Source: Eubacterium sp.
GTDB taxonomy: Bacteria; Bacillota; Clostridia; Oscillospirales; Acutalibacteraceae
Length of the DNA: 63,715 bases
Assembly (NCBI GenBank): GCA_014465955.1
Contig: JACTVT010000006.1
Location: 1 to 63,715, forward strand
Reading direction: 5' to 3'
A program made the translations under genes and the position numbers. The notes under the pieces were generated by a model that saw only the letters and a list, made by a program, of their open reading frames with translations, had not been told where the DNA came from and made no database searches. Each line of letters opens with the position of its first letter. The stretch's first letter is position 1. This document shows positions 1 through 7,744 of this stretch, one piece after another.

Positions 1-113
1 TTTCAATTAAATTTCTAAATAATTCTACTAAATATATTTATTATTAACAATATTTACAGGATATCGAACTTGATTTGCGTGGTAAATAACTTTTAATATT
101 AAAGAATTTATGC

Positions 114-119
114 TATAAT
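114..119 (+). promoter_or_regulatory. Extended -10 promoter element for the LytTR regulator
   Basis: TGCTATAAT (TATAAT at 114-119, preceded by the TGn extension) lies about 33 bases before the TTG start at 152. No good -35 is visible at 17 bp, which is usual for extended -10 promoters. Confidence 0.5.
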
Positions 120-151
120 GTTTTTATTAATATAAGGAAAAAGGTGAAATT

Positions 152-865
152 TTGGTAAATATTGTAATTTGTGATGATTCGGCAGAATATCTTGAAATTA
201 TTTCAATCAAGATTGAACAGTGTATGAAAAGCAAAATTCAAATGGAATACAATATCACCTGTCTAAACAGCATTGATGAATTAAAAGAATATATTGAAAA
301 TAATAATGCTGACATTCTATTTCTTGACATAATGCTGAATGATGAAAATGCAATGAACTGGTCTATAGAAAATATCCATAATAAATATATGCAAATTATA
401 TTTATGACCTCATATCCTCAATGTGCATATAACATTTCCGAAAGCAATTGCTGCTACTATCTTGTAAAATCCAAAATAACAGAAGAAAACTTATATAAGG
501 CACTGCAAAGAGCATTGCAGAACACAACAAAAAAAGATCCCAATTTAACAATTGTTAAATCAGGAAACAAAAACCTTATTATTAACTTTCAGGATATTCA
601 GTACATAGAAACCTTCAACAACAATATCACACTTCACTTTAAGGATTCAGACAATATTACAATATACTCAACACTCAAAGAATACGCAAAAAATCTGCCG
701 CCTAATTTTTTACGCTGTCATAAATGCTATATGGTAAATATGAATCATATAACATCCTATGAACCGCACAAATTTGTAATTGATTCAAATGAATCAATAC
801 CTATACCACCGAAAAAATATAACACTATAATAAAGCAATACAGTAATTATTTACAGAATATTTAA
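152..865 (+). CDS. LytTR-family response regulator (AgrA-like)
   Basis: A 237-residue transcription regulator. Residues 1-120 form a receiver domain: acidic pair at D8-D9, a likely phospho-acceptor aspartate in ILFLDIML, and the conserved K in YYLVKSK. Residues 130-237 form a LytTR DNA-binding domain (IQYIETFNNNITLHF, FLRCHKCYMVN). The start is TTG at 152, seven bases after AAGGTG. It is followed ten bases later by a sensor kinase gene, so the two form a two-component pair of the Agr/quorum type. No AgrB or AgrD gene is visible; it could lie to the left of the window. Family assignment is firm; the signal and targets are unknown. Confidence 0.9.
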   Translation: MVNIVICDDSAEYLEIISIKIEQCMKSKIQMEYNITCLNSIDELKEYIENNNADILFLDIMLNDENAMNWSIENIHNKYMQIIFMTSYPQCAYNISESNCCYYLVKSKITEENLYKALQRALQNTTKKDPNLTIVKSGNKNLIINFQDIQYIETFNNNITLHFKDSDNITIYSTLKEYAKNLPPNFLRCHKCYMVNMNHITSYEPHKFVIDSNESIPIPPKKYNTIIKQYSNYLQNI

Positions 866-875
866 GAGGGTTTTT

Positions 876-2272
876 ATGACTATAGTAGATTTAACTGAAT
901 TTTTTCATGGACTTGCCTTCTTCACTTAGTAAGAGCACTGATAGCATTCAATACTTCACATACAATATTAAAAAACAAGTATAATACACCCGTAACATTT
1001 TTTTCAATAGTAGGCACTTGTATGCTTTATTCCGGTATAACTATAAATATACCGATTACACCCGGCGGTTACGTTGAATTTACTATAGCAATAGTTTATT
1101 ATATTGTAATATTTGCTGTATTATGTTTTGTAACAAAAGGAAATTCGTTTCAAAAGTTTTTGGCAACATTATTCAGTTTCGTCAATTACATGCTGTCAAC
1201 TCTTGTTTATTCTATTACCGCTTCTCTTCTTTTTGGAAAAAGCGCTGTTTCAATTTTATCAAAAAGAGAAGTTCCTATATTGTTATTTTTTAGTGATATT
1301 CTTTTTGTTTTTGCATTTTCATTCGTTTTAATTGCATTAATAAAATATATAAAAACAAAGACAGATAAGTCGTTTAATTGCAATAAAAAATACATATGGA
1401 TTTTTATGTTTCCAATAACTCATATTTTCAGTTCATGGATGATGTTTTATTCTTTCTTTATCATATCGGACCCAATCTATGATTTTCGTGATTTTAACAA
1501 TCTGGATTTTTCCGTAATAATACTAACAATACTGTCACTAATACTTGATTTTACTATTATATTTATAGCCGACTATTTTGAAAAGATTGAAGAAGAAAAT
1601 ATTACTAAGGAACATGAGCTTGTAAAAAACACAATGGACTATCATCAAATGCTGATGATGAAACAGGAAAAACAGGAATTCAGAAAAATCAAGCATGATT
1701 TCGCAAATATTATTACAACTGCAAAGGGCTTTATTGAAATAGGAAAACCTAAAAAAGCACTTAGCATTCTATCAAACACAAATGAAGATTTAATGGGTTT
1801 TGCAGGCTTTTCTGTCTGCTCAAATGAAACAATCAATACTGTTTTATACATAAAGCAACAGCAGGCAGAAAAAAATAATATTGACCTTGATATTGAAATC
1901 GAAGAAAGCTGTGCCGTTCGTATTGACGATTATGATTTATGCCGATTATTACATAACATAATCGACAATGCACTGAATGCGGTTTCAGCTCTCGCTGATG
2001 ACAGATATTGTAAAATTCTTATAGAAATCAATAATGAAAAATTGACAATTAAAACAGAAAACAAGTACAAAAGTTCCAAAGCAAAAAGCAATAAAAAATC
2101 TGATAAACACGGAAACGGAACAGGAATCATAAAAAACATTGCCTCAAAATACAACGGAAAATACACTTATAATCAAATAAACAATGTGTGGAATACCGAA
2201 ACATTCCTCAACAATAAAAAGCCTGCAAATAGTACCCCTCCCCCCCCGAATTTGGGGCCGATTTCAGAGTGA
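876..2272 (+). CDS. AgrC-like sensor histidine kinase, frameshifted near its start
   Basis: The natural start is ATG 876, five bases after GAGGG and just behind the regulator stop. That frame ends after 17 codons at 927-929. Adding one T to the T6 run at 900-905 joins MTIVDLTEFF to the long downstream frame (ATG 1022 within it), giving about 465 residues. Domains: several membrane helices over roughly the first 210 residues, the phospho-acceptor helix with FRKIKHDFANII, then a GHKL ATPase domain with N box (LHNIIDNALNAV) and glycine box (GNGTGI). The protein ends in a proline-rich tail encoded beside a C8 run at 2240-2247. As sequenced, either the protein starts at an internal codon such as 1022 and loses about 60 residues, or the T run slips, or the base is missing through sequencing error. 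Confidence 0.8.
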
Positions 2273-2320
2273 TTGAAAAGCAGTGAATTTATTTATACTA
2301 TTTTAAAACCTTAATTCTTA

Positions 2321-2365
2321 CTACTTGCTGATTTTATTAGTTATGATAATCAACAAGTAGTTTTT
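2321..2365 (+). terminator. Intrinsic terminator after the kinase gene
   Basis: CTACTTG and TGATT pair with AATCA and CAAGTAG (2321-2333 with 2348-2360), followed by TTTTTC. It sits about 50 bases after the kinase stop and marks the end of the two-component operon. Confidence 0.65.
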
Positions 2366-2468
2366 CATTCTAAAAATACTTTTCTATTGAATCACTATAG
2401 ACTTGTTAGGTTATATTTTTTAATTTAATCAGTTTATCATTGATGCACCATATTTATTACTTTTTGTA

Positions 2469-2497
2469 TTGACAGAAAAACAAAACTTTGCTAAACT
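2469..2497 (+). promoter_or_regulatory. Promoter reading into the mobilizable element
   Basis: TTGACA at 2469-2474, a 17-base spacer, then TAAACT at 2492-2497. It would give a leader of about 320 bases before the HTH_36 gene. The 2273-2825 interval otherwise holds the terminator at 2321, a small GTTGG/CCAAC hairpin near 2505-2525 and the nested hairpin at 2713-2761; I see no gene in it. Confidence 0.45.
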
Positions 2498-2712
2498 GAA
2501 TAGTGTTGGCGAAAGATACCAACTTTATACATTGAAAACTGAATAAGGGCAACTTTTTTAAGTTACTGCTATCACTGATTAAAATTATTTACTACATGAG
2601 ATCAGCAACAGGATTAAGTAAGAAAGCATAAATTTGTTTTGAAAAACTTTTAATCCTAAATAGCCTAATAAATCAGAATTGATAGAGTCAAATTTTTTAC
2701 ATATTTTTTTGC

Positions 2713-2761
2713 CCCTTAGTGTTATCAAAACAGTTTGAAAAACAACTGTATGCACTAAGGG
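2713..2761 (+). promoter_or_regulatory. Nested hairpin in the leader of the HTH_36 gene
   Basis: CCCTTAGTG (2713-2721) pairs perfectly with CACTAAGGG (2753-2761), and an inner ACAGTT/AACTGT can pair inside the loop. It lies between the candidate promoter at 2469 and the gene at 2826. It could be an attenuator or a protein-binding site; the sequence alone does not decide. Confidence 0.4.
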
Positions 2762-2825
2762 TGAATTGTATGTAAAAGATTTGGCTCTTTTTTGTTTTCT
2801 AAATTTCAGGATTGGAGGTGATAGC

Positions 2826-3104
2826 ATTAACGGAAATTATTTTTTACTGCCTAACAGTATTTTTGATGAAGATATGAAACCGAGAGATTTTGCCGTTTAC
2901 AGTTTTCTGGTAAGCAGAAAAGACAGCGTTGGTGAATGTTGGTATTCAGTTGAACGCATTGCAGAATACTGTAACATCAGTGTCAATACTGCTCGCAGAG
3001 CCTTGCACTGGCTTGAAGAATGGGGCTACATTGAAATCAAAAAATCTTTTCTCGGTGGAGTACAACAAACCAACTTATATAAGGTTCATAGAATAGCTGC
3101 CTGA
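2826..3104 (+). CDS. HTH_36-type DNA-binding protein of the mobile element
   Basis: A small winged helix-turn-helix protein like those heading small mobilizable and conjugative elements, where they resemble N-terminal domains of replication initiators. Motifs: LPNSIFDED, then the helix-turn-helix (SVERIAEYCNISVNTARRALHWLEEWGYIEIK). The start is unusual. The frame is open from TTG 2766, but the only good ribosome binding site (GGAGGTG, about 2814-2820) points at ATT 2826, which begins INGNYFLLPN, the place where I would expect this domain to start. TTG 2766 is the alternative, adding 20 unrelated-looking residues. A role in replication or regulation of the element is inferred. Confidence 0.65.
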   Translation: MNGNYFLLPNSIFDEDMKPRDFAVYSFLVSRKDSVGECWYSVERIAEYCNISVNTARRALHWLEEWGYIEIKKSFLGGVQQTNLYKVHRIAA

Positions 3105-3338
3105 CATCAATTTTGGGAGTCAAACAATATAAAAGGCTTCTTAACAAGAAAAGAAGAAAAGCAACAAACTAATTGAAACAGCTATAAAACTCAATTTGTG
3201 GGCGTTTATCAAGGTCAGGACGGCAAATAAAACACAACATGAATTTGTAATTATATTAACTAAAAAGAGCAGTTATTTCTAATCAAATAATCACAGAATA
3301 TCACCAATATTCTCAATGATTATTTCAAGCAGGTTAAA

Positions 3339-3442
3339 GTCAGGCGTATGCTGTGGCGCCTGACAACTCACATCGGACGGCAGAGCCGACCGAATTTCAA
3401 GGAGTATTAGAATGATGATGTATGCGCCATGATAGGCGTATG
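3339..3442. other. Candidate oriT / mobilization site
   Basis: The 3105-3458 gap has no gene but is rich in inverted repeats just before the mobilization genes. GTCAGGCG (3339-3346) pairs exactly with CGCCTGAC (3357-3364). TCGGACGGC (3373-3381) pairs with GCCGACCGA (3385-3393) with one mismatch. TATGCGCC (3421-3428) nearly pairs with GGCGTATG (3435-3442). AGGCGTATGC also recurs directly at 3342-3351 and 3434-3443. Repeated arms beside a relaxase operon are what an origin of transfer looks like; the nick site is not identifiable. Confidence 0.5.
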
Positions 3443-3458
3443 CGAGATTGGAGGTAAA

Positions 3459-3875
3459 ATGGAAAATAAAAAGAAATATTCATTCTGGTTACAACCGGAA
3501 ATGATAGAGGAAATCGAAAAAGCGTTGCCTTTTTCGTATGACGATAACAAAAGTTCATTTGTAAGATCAGCAGTTAATTTCTATATCGGCTACCTGATGC
3601 ATAAGCAAAGTGTTGACTACATTGCACCAATGATAAGCAACGAAATCAAAAATCAGGTTGAATCCTTGCAGGATTGCTTATCGGAAATGATATTTAAATT
3701 AGCAGTTGAATCGGCAAAGCAAAACCTTCTTTTGAGTACACAATATCGAATTGACAGTGAATTATCTGAAAGACTTGATAATCTTTGTGCCGAGAAAGTT
3801 GCAGAAACAAACGGCATAATTGATTTTGATACAATCATAGCAAACAATGATTTGGCAAAGGAGTGCTATGGCTAA
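3459..3875 (+). CDS. MobC/RHH-like mobilization accessory protein
   Basis: A 138-residue protein starting at ATG 3459, behind GGAGGT. The N-terminus (KYSFWLQPEMIEEIEKALPF...NKSSFVRSAVNFYIGYL) fits a ribbon-helix-helix fold: a short strand followed by two helices with SFVRSAV. The rest is helical with no further motif. Its stop overlaps the start of the relaxase gene, so translation is coupled. Proteins in this position usually bind oriT and help the relaxase; that role is inferred from place and fold. Confidence 0.7.
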   Translation: MENKKKYSFWLQPEMIEEIEKALPFSYDDNKSSFVRSAVNFYIGYLMHKQSVDYIAPMISNEIKNQVESLQDCLSEMIFKLAVESAKQNLLLSTQYRIDSELSERLDNLCAEKVAETNGIIDFDTIIANNDLAKECYG

Positions 3876-5226
3876 GATTATATTTACAAGCAGATATTTC
3901 AAAAATCCTAAGCATTCTAATGTAGGTAAACTCGTTAAATATATGGGAACTCGTGAAGGTGTTGAGAAACTTCCGAACGGAATTGATAACAATCCTGCAA
4001 CTAAAAAGCAACAGACATTAATCAATTCCATCACAAAGAATTATCCTGAGGCTAAAAAATATTTGGAGTACAAGGACTTTGAAAACAACTCTACCAAGGC
4101 AAATGCAACAGAATTTATTGATACATTCATTGAAAGAAATGCGGACAGAGCTGAAGAGTTAAAAGCATTAGTATCCTACATTGCAGAAAGACCTGGTGTA
4201 GAAAAGTTAGGCAAACACGGATTGTTTTCACAGACTGATGATAAAATCAATTTAGATGAAGTGGCTAGTGAAATATCGAATCACAACGGAATTGTCTGGA
4301 CTCATGTGATTAGTTTAAAACGAGAAGATGCAGAGCGACTCGGATATAACAACGCTGACAGATGGAAAAAGCAAGTCAGGAAAAATATGATTGAAATTGC
4401 TAAGGCACATAACATACAACCATCAGATTTGCAGTGGTATGCAGCGTTCCATAACACAACACATCACCCACATATTCATTTGCTTGTTTATTCAAAAAGC
4501 GGACAAGGTTATCTAACAAACAAAGGTATTGAATCCATGCGAAGTGCATTTGGTAATGACATCTTTCGCAATGAACAGTTTAAATTATTCAAGCAACAAA
4601 CTGAATATCGTGAAGAACTGAAAGACAGTTTTGATGAATTGCTTGAAGAAGTTCTTGATGATTGCAACTATATCTTTGAGCCATCACCTCAATTATTCAA
4701 TTTGATTTTAGAATTAAGAAAGCAGCTTGATAACTGCAAAGGCAAAAAAGTTTATGGCTATCTGCCTAAAAAAATAAAAGATATTGTCAATGAAATCTTA
4801 AAAGAACTGATGAAAGATGAGAATCTTTCTGAATTATATTCAAAGTGGAATGAGATCAATAACGAAAAATTGTCACTGTATTATGACAACAAGAACAAAA
4901 CAATTCCGATTGAAGATAACAAAGAGTTCAGATCAATCAAGAACAAAATCATTCAGGCTGTGCTCAATATGAACTGCAACATTCCGTATGCGAAATGGAA
5001 TTATACAGACAATGGAATGATTTTATCTTCTGTTGTGAGTATACTCGCAGATATGTTTAATACGAGTGCAAGAAAGAGATTTACTAATCTGAACAATCAG
5101 ATTGACAAAAAACAGTTATCAAAGGAGCAAGAAAAACGCCTTGCTCATGGGCTTAAAGATTTGTCTTCTGACGGTAATTACAATGAAGATTATGAAGATC
5201 AGCAAGGTTTTGGAATTTTGATGTAG
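3868..5226 (+). CDS. MobP3-type relaxase
   Basis: A 452-residue DNA-nicking protein for conjugative mobilization. It opens with MAKIIFTSRYFKNP, a form typical of clostridial MobP3/Relaxase-family proteins. The metal-binding histidine motif is HNTTHHPHIHLLVYS at about residues 198-212 and a candidate catalytic tyrosine lies near the N-terminus (YMGTREG). ATG 3868 is chosen over the in-frame ATG 3847 because AAGGAG stands four bases before it and it overlaps the upstream stop. The C-terminal half is helical and probably contacts partners. It would act at the repeats upstream and use the transfer machinery of a helper element. Confidence 0.85.
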   Translation: MAKIIFTSRYFKNPKHSNVGKLVKYMGTREGVEKLPNGIDNNPATKKQQTLINSITKNYPEAKKYLEYKDFENNSTKANATEFIDTFIERNADRAEELKALVSYIAERPGVEKLGKHGLFSQTDDKINLDEVASEISNHNGIVWTHVISLKREDAERLGYNNADRWKKQVRKNMIEIAKAHNIQPSDLQWYAAFHNTTHHPHIHLLVYSKSGQGYLTNKGIESMRSAFGNDIFRNEQFKLFKQQTEYREELKDSFDELLEEVLDDCNYIFEPSPQLFNLILELRKQLDNCKGKKVYGYLPKKIKDIVNEILKELMKDENLSELYSKWNEINNEKLSLYYDNKNKTIPIEDNKEFRSIKNKIIQAVLNMNCNIPYAKWNYTDNGMILSSVVSILADMFNTSARKRFTNLNNQIDKKQLSKEQEKRLAHGLKDLSSDGNYNEDYEDQQGFGILM

Positions 5227-5235
5227 GAGGTTTAA

Positions 5236-5454
5236 ATGAAGAAAACAAAAGCAGAATTAAAATCAATGGCAAACTATATATCATCACAGGAAGGTCAATA
5301 TCTTTTCAGTGCAAGTGAGATTTCAAAAATACTTGGTGTATGCAAAGACACTACAAGAGAGATTTGCAATAATCTTGAGCCTGCAACCTTCGGCAGAGTT
5401 AAGCGTTATTTTATTATTGATGTGCTTGAATTTATGTATAATCAAAACAAGTAA
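5236..5454 (+). CDS. Excisionase-like helix-turn-helix protein
   Basis: A 72-residue protein, ATG 5236 behind AGGAGG, ten bases after the relaxase stop. It holds one HTH of the MerR/excisionase type (YLFSASEISKILGVCKDTTREIC) followed by a basic strand (FGRVKRYFIIDVLEFM). Small HTH proteins between relaxase and integrase genes usually direct excision by the partner recombinase. That function is inferred from position and size. Confidence 0.7.
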   Translation: MKKTKAELKSMANYISSQEGQYLFSASEISKILGVCKDTTREICNNLEPATFGRVKRYFIIDVLEFMYNQNK

Positions 5455-5527
5455 AAAATAATCTCTAAAAAGCTGGATATTCAAAAGTCTCTGTGGTATT
5501 GTGTGTTGCTGAAAGGAGGCTGATATT

Positions 5528-5815
5528 ATGCCGAAACCGATTGAATATTTTAATGTTGCAGAAATCATATCTGTAAAAAAGGTGTCCAATATGGATTACA
5601 AAAAATGGAAATGGCGGGAGGAATACATTAATTTTCAAGGTATTCTTTCCATATGGGAAAGTACTGAGAAATTCAAAGGTCAGCATTATATCTCATTCAA
5701 TGATTTAATGGGTAACTATCTTCGGACAGGCTATGGTGAGTACACCATCAGTGATAACATTATCACAATGACAACACGCAATACCATTTACAACTTTAAA
5801 ATTATACACAAGTAG
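5528..5815 (+). CDS. Uncharacterised 95-residue protein of the element
   Basis: ATG 5528 stands behind AAAGGAGG and the stop is 13 bases before the integrase start, so it is probably translated. I recognise no family. It is rich in aromatic residues and beta-strand-like segments (HYISFNDLMGNYLRTGYGEYTISDN), has no membrane segment and no cysteine cluster. Its place between the excisionase-like gene and the integrase suggests a role in element maintenance or excision, without direct evidence. Confidence 0.6.
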   Translation: MPKPIEYFNVAEIISVKKVSNMDYKKWKWREEYINFQGILSIWESTEKFKGQHYISFNDLMGNYLRTGYGEYTISDNIITMTTRNTIYNFKIIHK

Positions 5816-5827
5816 GAGGTGCTTTTG

Positions 5828-6976
5828 ATGTATGAACTATACGATAAAGACGGCAAATTCATTTGCTATCGTATGACAAAACGAATCAAAAATGATAGTG
5901 GTGAGTATGATGTGCTCACTGCTCGTTCTAAAAAATCAGAAAAAGAATGCAGAAAAATTATGGATGATAAAATCCGTGATTATTACATTCGGAAAGAAAC
6001 AGAAAAACACAAAGGTGTATTCCCCACAATGCTGTTCAAAGATTTTGCAGACAATTGGTTTGAACTAAATGTGAAGAATGCTGATTGTAGTCAAGTAAAC
6101 AAAGAAAACTATCGCAACTATGTTTATACTCACATCATCCCATACTTCAAAGATTACAAACTATGCGATATTCACGAAGATGATTGCCAACGATTCTTAA
6201 ATCAATATGTGGGCAAAAGCAAGGCAATGGTTTCAAAGTTAAGAATGACACTTCGTAGGATAATGAGAAAGGCAAAGAAACAAAAATTGATACCTGATAA
6301 TCCTGCCGAGGATATTGTACTGCCAAGTGTTACGCAAGGTACTCGCAGACCTATAACAGACGAAGAAAGAGCGCTTATACTCGAAACTGCTAAAACACAT
6401 TACGCAGGAACGATGGTTTTAACTATGCTCTACTGCGGACTCAGACCAATAGAGGTAAGAAATTTAAAATGGGCAGATATTGATTTTGAAAGCGATCTAC
6501 TAACCGTTACAAAATCAAAAACTGCGGCAGGTACAGGTCGAAAATTACCTATACCGCCACAGTTAAAGACATCACTCATAGAGCATAAACTGAAAGGACA
6601 AAACGATGAATGGGTATTCGTACGATACAAAAATCATACATTACCACTTGATGAGAATGCATTTTATCATGCTTGGCACAATTTTTGCAGAGAGATGGAT
6701 ATCGCAAACGGTGCAACTGTATATCGAAATCAGATTACCAAATCTACACTTGCACCAGACCTTGAGCCTTACCTGCTCCGACATACATTCTGCACCGACT
6801 GCCAAGCTGCAGGTGTGCCACTGAATGTTGCAAAGGAACTTATGGGACATTCGGATATATCTGTAACAGCAAAAATTTATACTCATATGGTTGACGAAGT
6901 GTTCGAACAAAACAGAAAACGATTAGCCGAGTATGCTAATCAGAAAGAGCAAAAGCAGTTAATTAGTAATGCCTAA
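5828..6976 (+). CDS. Tyrosine recombinase / integrase
   Basis: A 382-residue phage/Tn916-type integrase. It has an N-terminal arm-binding region, a core-binding SAM-like domain (about 70-165) and a C-terminal catalytic domain. Catalytic residues are visible: R in GLRPIEVR, K in the TKSKTAAGTGR strand, H..R in LLRHTFCTD, H in LMGHSD and the nucleophile in KIYTH. ATG 5828 is chosen because AGGAGG lies eight bases upstream; GTG 5819 would sit on top of it. The protein appears complete, so the element could still excise. A homologous but truncated integrase lies at 20167. Confidence 0.92.
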   Translation: MYELYDKDGKFICYRMTKRIKNDSGEYDVLTARSKKSEKECRKIMDDKIRDYYIRKETEKHKGVFPTMLFKDFADNWFELNVKNADCSQVNKENYRNYVYTHIIPYFKDYKLCDIHEDDCQRFLNQYVGKSKAMVSKLRMTLRRIMRKAKKQKLIPDNPAEDIVLPSVTQGTRRPITDEERALILETAKTHYAGTMVLTMLYCGLRPIEVRNLKWADIDFESDLLTVTKSKTAAGTGRKLPIPPQLKTSLIEHKLKGQNDEWVFVRYKNHTLPLDENAFYHAWHNFCREMDIANGATVYRNQITKSTLAPDLEPYLLRHTFCTDCQAAGVPLNVAKELMGHSDISVTAKIYTHMVDEVFEQNRKRLAEYANQKEQKQLISNA

Positions 6977-6983
6977 AAACTTA

Positions 6984-7020
6984 AGGTAGGGGCGGTTCAA
7001 AATTTAAACCACCCCTACCT
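6984..7020. terminator. Hairpin between convergent genes; carries a dispersed repeat
   Basis: AGGTAGGGGCGGTT (6984-6997) pairs with AACCACCCCTACCT (7007-7020) over 14 bp with one G-T pair. It separates the integrase from the convergent operon. The U tract is poor on both sides, so termination is possible but not certain. The right arm and flank (7001-7024) recur at 18922. Confidence 0.5.
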
Positions 7021-7024
7021 CAAA
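7001..7024 (+). repeat. 24-bp direct repeat, copy 1
   Basis: Identical over 24 bp to 18922-18945, beginning AATTTAAACC and ending ACCTCAAA. Weaker similarity continues for about 17 bases (a CAAACAATA-like end). The two copies flank the whole glycan operon. Confidence 0.75.
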
Positions 7025-7093
7025 CTTTGGTGATAAACAATAAATATTTAAACTCAAATAAAAAACACCATATACAATAAAAATAATTTTTAT

Positions 7094-7741
7094 CTATTTA
7101 TTAATTGCAATATTAATAATTCCAATAATTACTGTAATCACACCAAAAACGATAAAAATACCACTTAATCCTATTGACGGCTGCAAAGCAGAGGTAAGCA
7201 AAAGCGCTAAAGCATATCCTGTGGGAATGCCTGTTAAAAGCACTGCACAGCGGTTTGCTTTGCCGACATTTTCACAAGACATAATCAGATTATGAATCAT
7301 ATCTATCACTGCAATCAGACCGCAGCAAACACTAATCATCATAAAAACAACATTGGCAATAATTGCGATACCTGATACGGTTTGCACAATCAAATCACCT
7401 GTGAATCTGCTGATTGTATAGGATGACAAAAATGGAAGTAAAATCCACAATGCACCCATTCCAATCATATAAAACGGATATATTTTTTTAGGTGCTTTAT
7501 CACTTTTTGTTTTTACAGCAAAAGTAACAAACGCAAGTATCCCTGCTACGAGAAGTAAAGCTTTAATCAGAAAATTCCTTAAAGAGTCACCCATAAGCGT
7601 TGCAATTGAATAAGAGCCTGCTGTTTGCTCGGCAAAGGATATATAATATTTTACAGCAACAACACAAACGGATGATAAAACAACAGATGTTAAAAAGGAA
7701 GATAATAATTGCATAAAATCATTTTTTGTATTTTGTTTCAT
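7094..7741 (-). CDS. Uncharacterised multi-pass membrane protein
   Basis: A 215-residue protein with about six hydrophobic helices and little else. Start ATG is three bases from the GH18 gene stop, behind GGGAGAATAG. It is the last gene of the minus-strand glycan operon. Small membrane proteins at such places may be transporter subunits or envelope proteins; I recognise no family and give no function. Confidence 0.7.
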   Translation of the reverse strand: MKQNTKNDFMQLLSSFLTSVVLSSVCVVAVKYYISFAEQTAGSYSIATLMGDSLRNFLIKALLLVAGILAFVTFAVKTKSDKAPKKIYPFYMIGMGALWILLPFLSSYTISRFTGDLIVQTVSGIAIIANVVFMMISVCCGLIAVIDMIHNLIMSCENVGKANRCAVLLTGIPTGYALALLLTSALQPSIGLSGIFIVFGVITVIIGIINIAINK

Positions 7742-7744
7742 TTT

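Noticed and set aside
2222..2290. Kinase C-terminus as an insertion junction of the mobilizable element
   Set aside because: The proline-rich tail and CCCC-GAATTT-GGGG looked foreign, but the ATPase domain is complete and a terminator follows at 2321, so truncation is not proven.
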